A stretch of DNA of 7,157 nucleotides from Bordetella parapertussis (GTDB lineage Bacteria; Pseudomonadota; Gammaproteobacteria; Burkholderiales; Burkholderiaceae_C). The notes under the pieces were generated by a model. It saw nothing but the letters and a program-made list of their open reading frames with translations. It did not search any database and was not told the DNA's origin. Below are positions 6,248 to 7,157 of this stretch, piece after piece. Both the position numbers and the translations under genes were made by a program. The stretch is taken from contig CAMDJS010000106.1 of the NCBI GenBank assembly GCA_945900685.1, positions 1-7,157 on the forward strand. The letters are read 5' to 3'. Every line of letters begins with the position of its first letter. The stretch's first letter is position 1.

Positions 6248-6256
6248 TGCTACAAT
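6248..6256 (+). promoter_or_regulatory. Candidate extended -10 element for tRNA-Asn
   Basis: TGC followed by TACAAT fits an extended -10 box. Transcription would start near 6262, about 78 nt before the tRNA. No good -35 is seen. A nearer TAAAAT box at 6325-6330 is an alternative, with a start only a few bases before the tRNA. Confidence 0.3.
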
Positions 6257-6339
6257 CATTTTTTATGTTTTATGCACAGCTTAGTTTACCTTAGCTCGGT
6301 TCATAATCCATGATCCTTGCTAGATAAAATCAAATTTAT

Positions 6340-6415
6340 TCCTCGATAGCTCAGTTGGTAGAGCGCCGGACTGTTAATCCGTAGGTCCCTGGTTCGAGCC
6401 CAGGTCGAGGAGCCA
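6340..6415 (+). tRNA. tRNA-Asn (anticodon GUU)
   Basis: A complete 76-nt cloverleaf with encoded CCA. The acceptor stem TCCTCGA (6340-6346) pairs fully with TCGAGGA (6405-6411), followed by discriminator G (6412) and CCA (6413-6415). The D-arm contains AGCTCAGTTGGTAGAGC. The anticodon stem CCGGA/TCCGT flanks the loop CTGTTAA, with anticodon GTT at 6373-6375. The T-arm CCTGG/CCAGG encloses TTCGAGC. The gene stands alone with AT-rich flanks, and the DNA to its right holds insertion-sequence debris. Confidence 0.97.
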
Positions 6416-6847
6416 CTTAAGTCGTTGATATACATAAATAATTCCTTTTAATTCAATGTCTGTGTTTTATTTTTAACGTATTGAGTAGGCGCCTGCGTAG
6501 GCAAAATTACGTCACTTTGCACACTTCTCTACCCACATGCAGGCTTGCCCATTTAGGGAGGCGATTGTCATGCAGGATCTATCAGCCCTAAAAGCTGCAG
6601 ATTTTTTTTAACCAATCTACCGACATAGGAACTGCGATACATATTTAGAAAACGCGGGATGATCACCTCAACATCAGCACAGCTGAAGGATATATGGCCA
6701 ATCCGTACAGCAACCAAAGCCAGTTGAAGTTGGTGGGATAGAAATTTGTATCATTTTGTTTCATCATGTCCATCGTCCTACTATCGACAACTCGCAAATA
6801 GCCAAGAGACAGTCGTCTCAACTTAGAACAACTGTCCTCCACGATAC
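6416..6847. other. Intergenic region between tRNA-Asn and the IS remnant
   Basis: I find no credible gene; frames here are short and lack ribosome sites. The region contains the inverted repeat and T-run at 6552-6609. Otherwise it looks like decayed, AT-rich sequence without recognisable homology. Confidence 0.55.
6552..6609 (+). terminator. Possible intrinsic terminator downstream of tRNA-Asn
   Basis: TTTAGGG (6552-6558) can pair with CCCTAAA (6586-6592). A smaller alternative hairpin CAGC/GCTG (6583-6597) is followed four bases later by eight T residues (6602-6609). The stems compete and are weak. It could end the tRNA transcript about 190 nt after the tRNA. Confidence 0.3.
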
Positions 6848-6960
6848 TGAACTGAACCCCAGAAGTTGGACAAACTTAAAGGGGTTACATGAGGAAATAT
6901 CACATCGATTTCAAGCTCAAGGTGGTCAAGAGCTTTTTGGATGGGGACGGTGACATGGAG
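6848..6960 (+). mobile_element. Truncated left end of an IS3-family (IS150-like) insertion sequence
   Basis: The left terminal repeat region begins near 6848 (TGAACTGAACCCC) and continues with AGAAGTTGGACA (6861-6872), the usual look of IS3-family ends. It is followed by AAAGGGG and the start of orfA at 6889. Similarity to transposase runs out around 6950. No matching right inverted repeat or orfB is in the window. The remnant cannot move on its own. Its exact right break point is uncertain. Confidence 0.65.
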
Positions 6961-7005
6961 TTCATGCCGAGGACATCTAAAATAGGAATCTCTAATTTTG
7001 AATAG
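6889..7005 (+). pseudogene. orfA transposase fragment (IS3 family), truncated
   Basis: The ATG at 6889 has AAAGGGG at 6878-6884 as ribosome site. The first residues, MRKYHIDFKLKVVKSFLDG, match the usual opening of IS150-group OrfA, the N-terminal helix-turn-helix DNA-binding part of the transposase. After about residue 21 the sequence leaves the family pattern, and the frame stops at 7003-7005 after 38 residues, against roughly 100 or more for an intact OrfA. The break is abrupt, suggesting a deletion or recombination junction near 6950 rather than gradual point decay. A functional product is not expected. Confidence 0.65.
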
Positions 7006-7086
7006 ACTACCTGATGGGGGAGATTACGGATAGAATTTTCAGTGATTGGAAATTCTATTGCAAACAAACATAAGAAAGTTGACTCA

Positions 7087-7157
7087 ATGAGCACTGATTA
7101 CATAGGGCCAGAAGATATCGAAGCATTCCTTAAAGACTTAGCAAACGCAGAAGTCAA
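7087..7157 (+). CDS. Possible start of an unidentified gene (3' end outside window)
   Basis: An ATG at 7087 opens a frame that runs to the window edge and gives 23 residues beginning MSTDYIGPEDIEAFLKDL. The segment is acidic and could form a helix. I do not recognise a family. The frame is open back to 7015, with a GTG at 7042 as the only other plausible start. Ribosome-site support is weak (AAGAAAG about 8 nt upstream). It may be a real gene or a chance frame. Confidence 0.35.
   Translation, partial: MSTDYIGPEDIEAFLKDLANAEV

Larger units (their letters stand above)
5845..6339. other. AT-rich intergenic region between the HECAH-protein gene and tRNA-Asn
   Basis: No reading frame here looks coding. 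The left part holds the promoter and leader of the minus-strand gene. Further right are three simple hairpins: GCTGTT/AACAGC (5999-6015), GTTGCA/TGCAAC (6133-6149) and ACGCATC/GATGCGT (6176-6194). An extended -10-like TGCTACAAT (6248-6256) and a TAAAAT box (6325-6330) lie ahead of the tRNA. A short tandem TTTTATG repeat spans 6260-6273. Confidence 0.6.

Noticed and set aside
6756..6953. 65-codon plus-strand frame overlapping the IS left end
   Set aside because: It runs out of frame through the IS terminal repeat and the start of orfA, so it is a chance frame.
1..7157. CRISPR array, phage genes, toxin-antitoxin pair or a novel defence system
   Set aside because: No regularly spaced repeats, no phage structural or integrase genes and no paired small genes of toxin-antitoxin type were visible on either strand.

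Overview
The window looks like a chromosomal segment of a betaproteobacterium, probably of the order Burkholderiales. This is inferred from the thiO-thiS-thiG-thiE gene order, from a ThiE that carries a long N-terminal extension ahead of its barrel, and from the tRNA-Asn sequence. Base composition is moderate in GC over the first 5.1 kb and turns visibly AT-rich after about 5220. No genus is claimed.

Positions 1-5079 are a thiamine (vitamin B1) locus. It opens inside a cytX-like transporter gene, probably for the pyrimidine precursor HMP, whose start lies left of the window. Next comes thiD on the minus strand (HMP/HMP-P kinase), overlapping cytX tail to tail. A tight plus-strand run follows: thiO (glycine oxidase), thiS (sulfur carrier), thiG (thiazole synthase) and thiE (thiamine-phosphate synthase). 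ThiO supplies dehydroglycine and ThiS-thiocarboxylate supplies sulfur to ThiG, which makes the thiazole phosphate. CytX and ThiD supply HMP-PP, and ThiE joins the two halves. thiC, thiF, dxs and thiL are not in the window. The odd point is that thiD is inserted antisense inside an otherwise co-directional operon.

Positions 5080-5844 hold a short unexplained intergenic stretch and a minus-strand gene for a small predicted secreted protein with a zinc-peptidase-like HECAH motif. It has its own plausible promoter, ribosome binding site and possible terminator.

Positions 5845-7157 are mostly non-coding and AT-rich. They contain a complete tRNA-Asn(GUU), several hairpins (one set may be a small RNA), a truncated left end of an IS3-family (IS150-like) insertion sequence with a broken orfA, and the possible start of another gene at the right edge. 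This part looks like a decayed accessory segment beside a tRNA gene. No integrase, CRISPR array or intact mobile element is visible.
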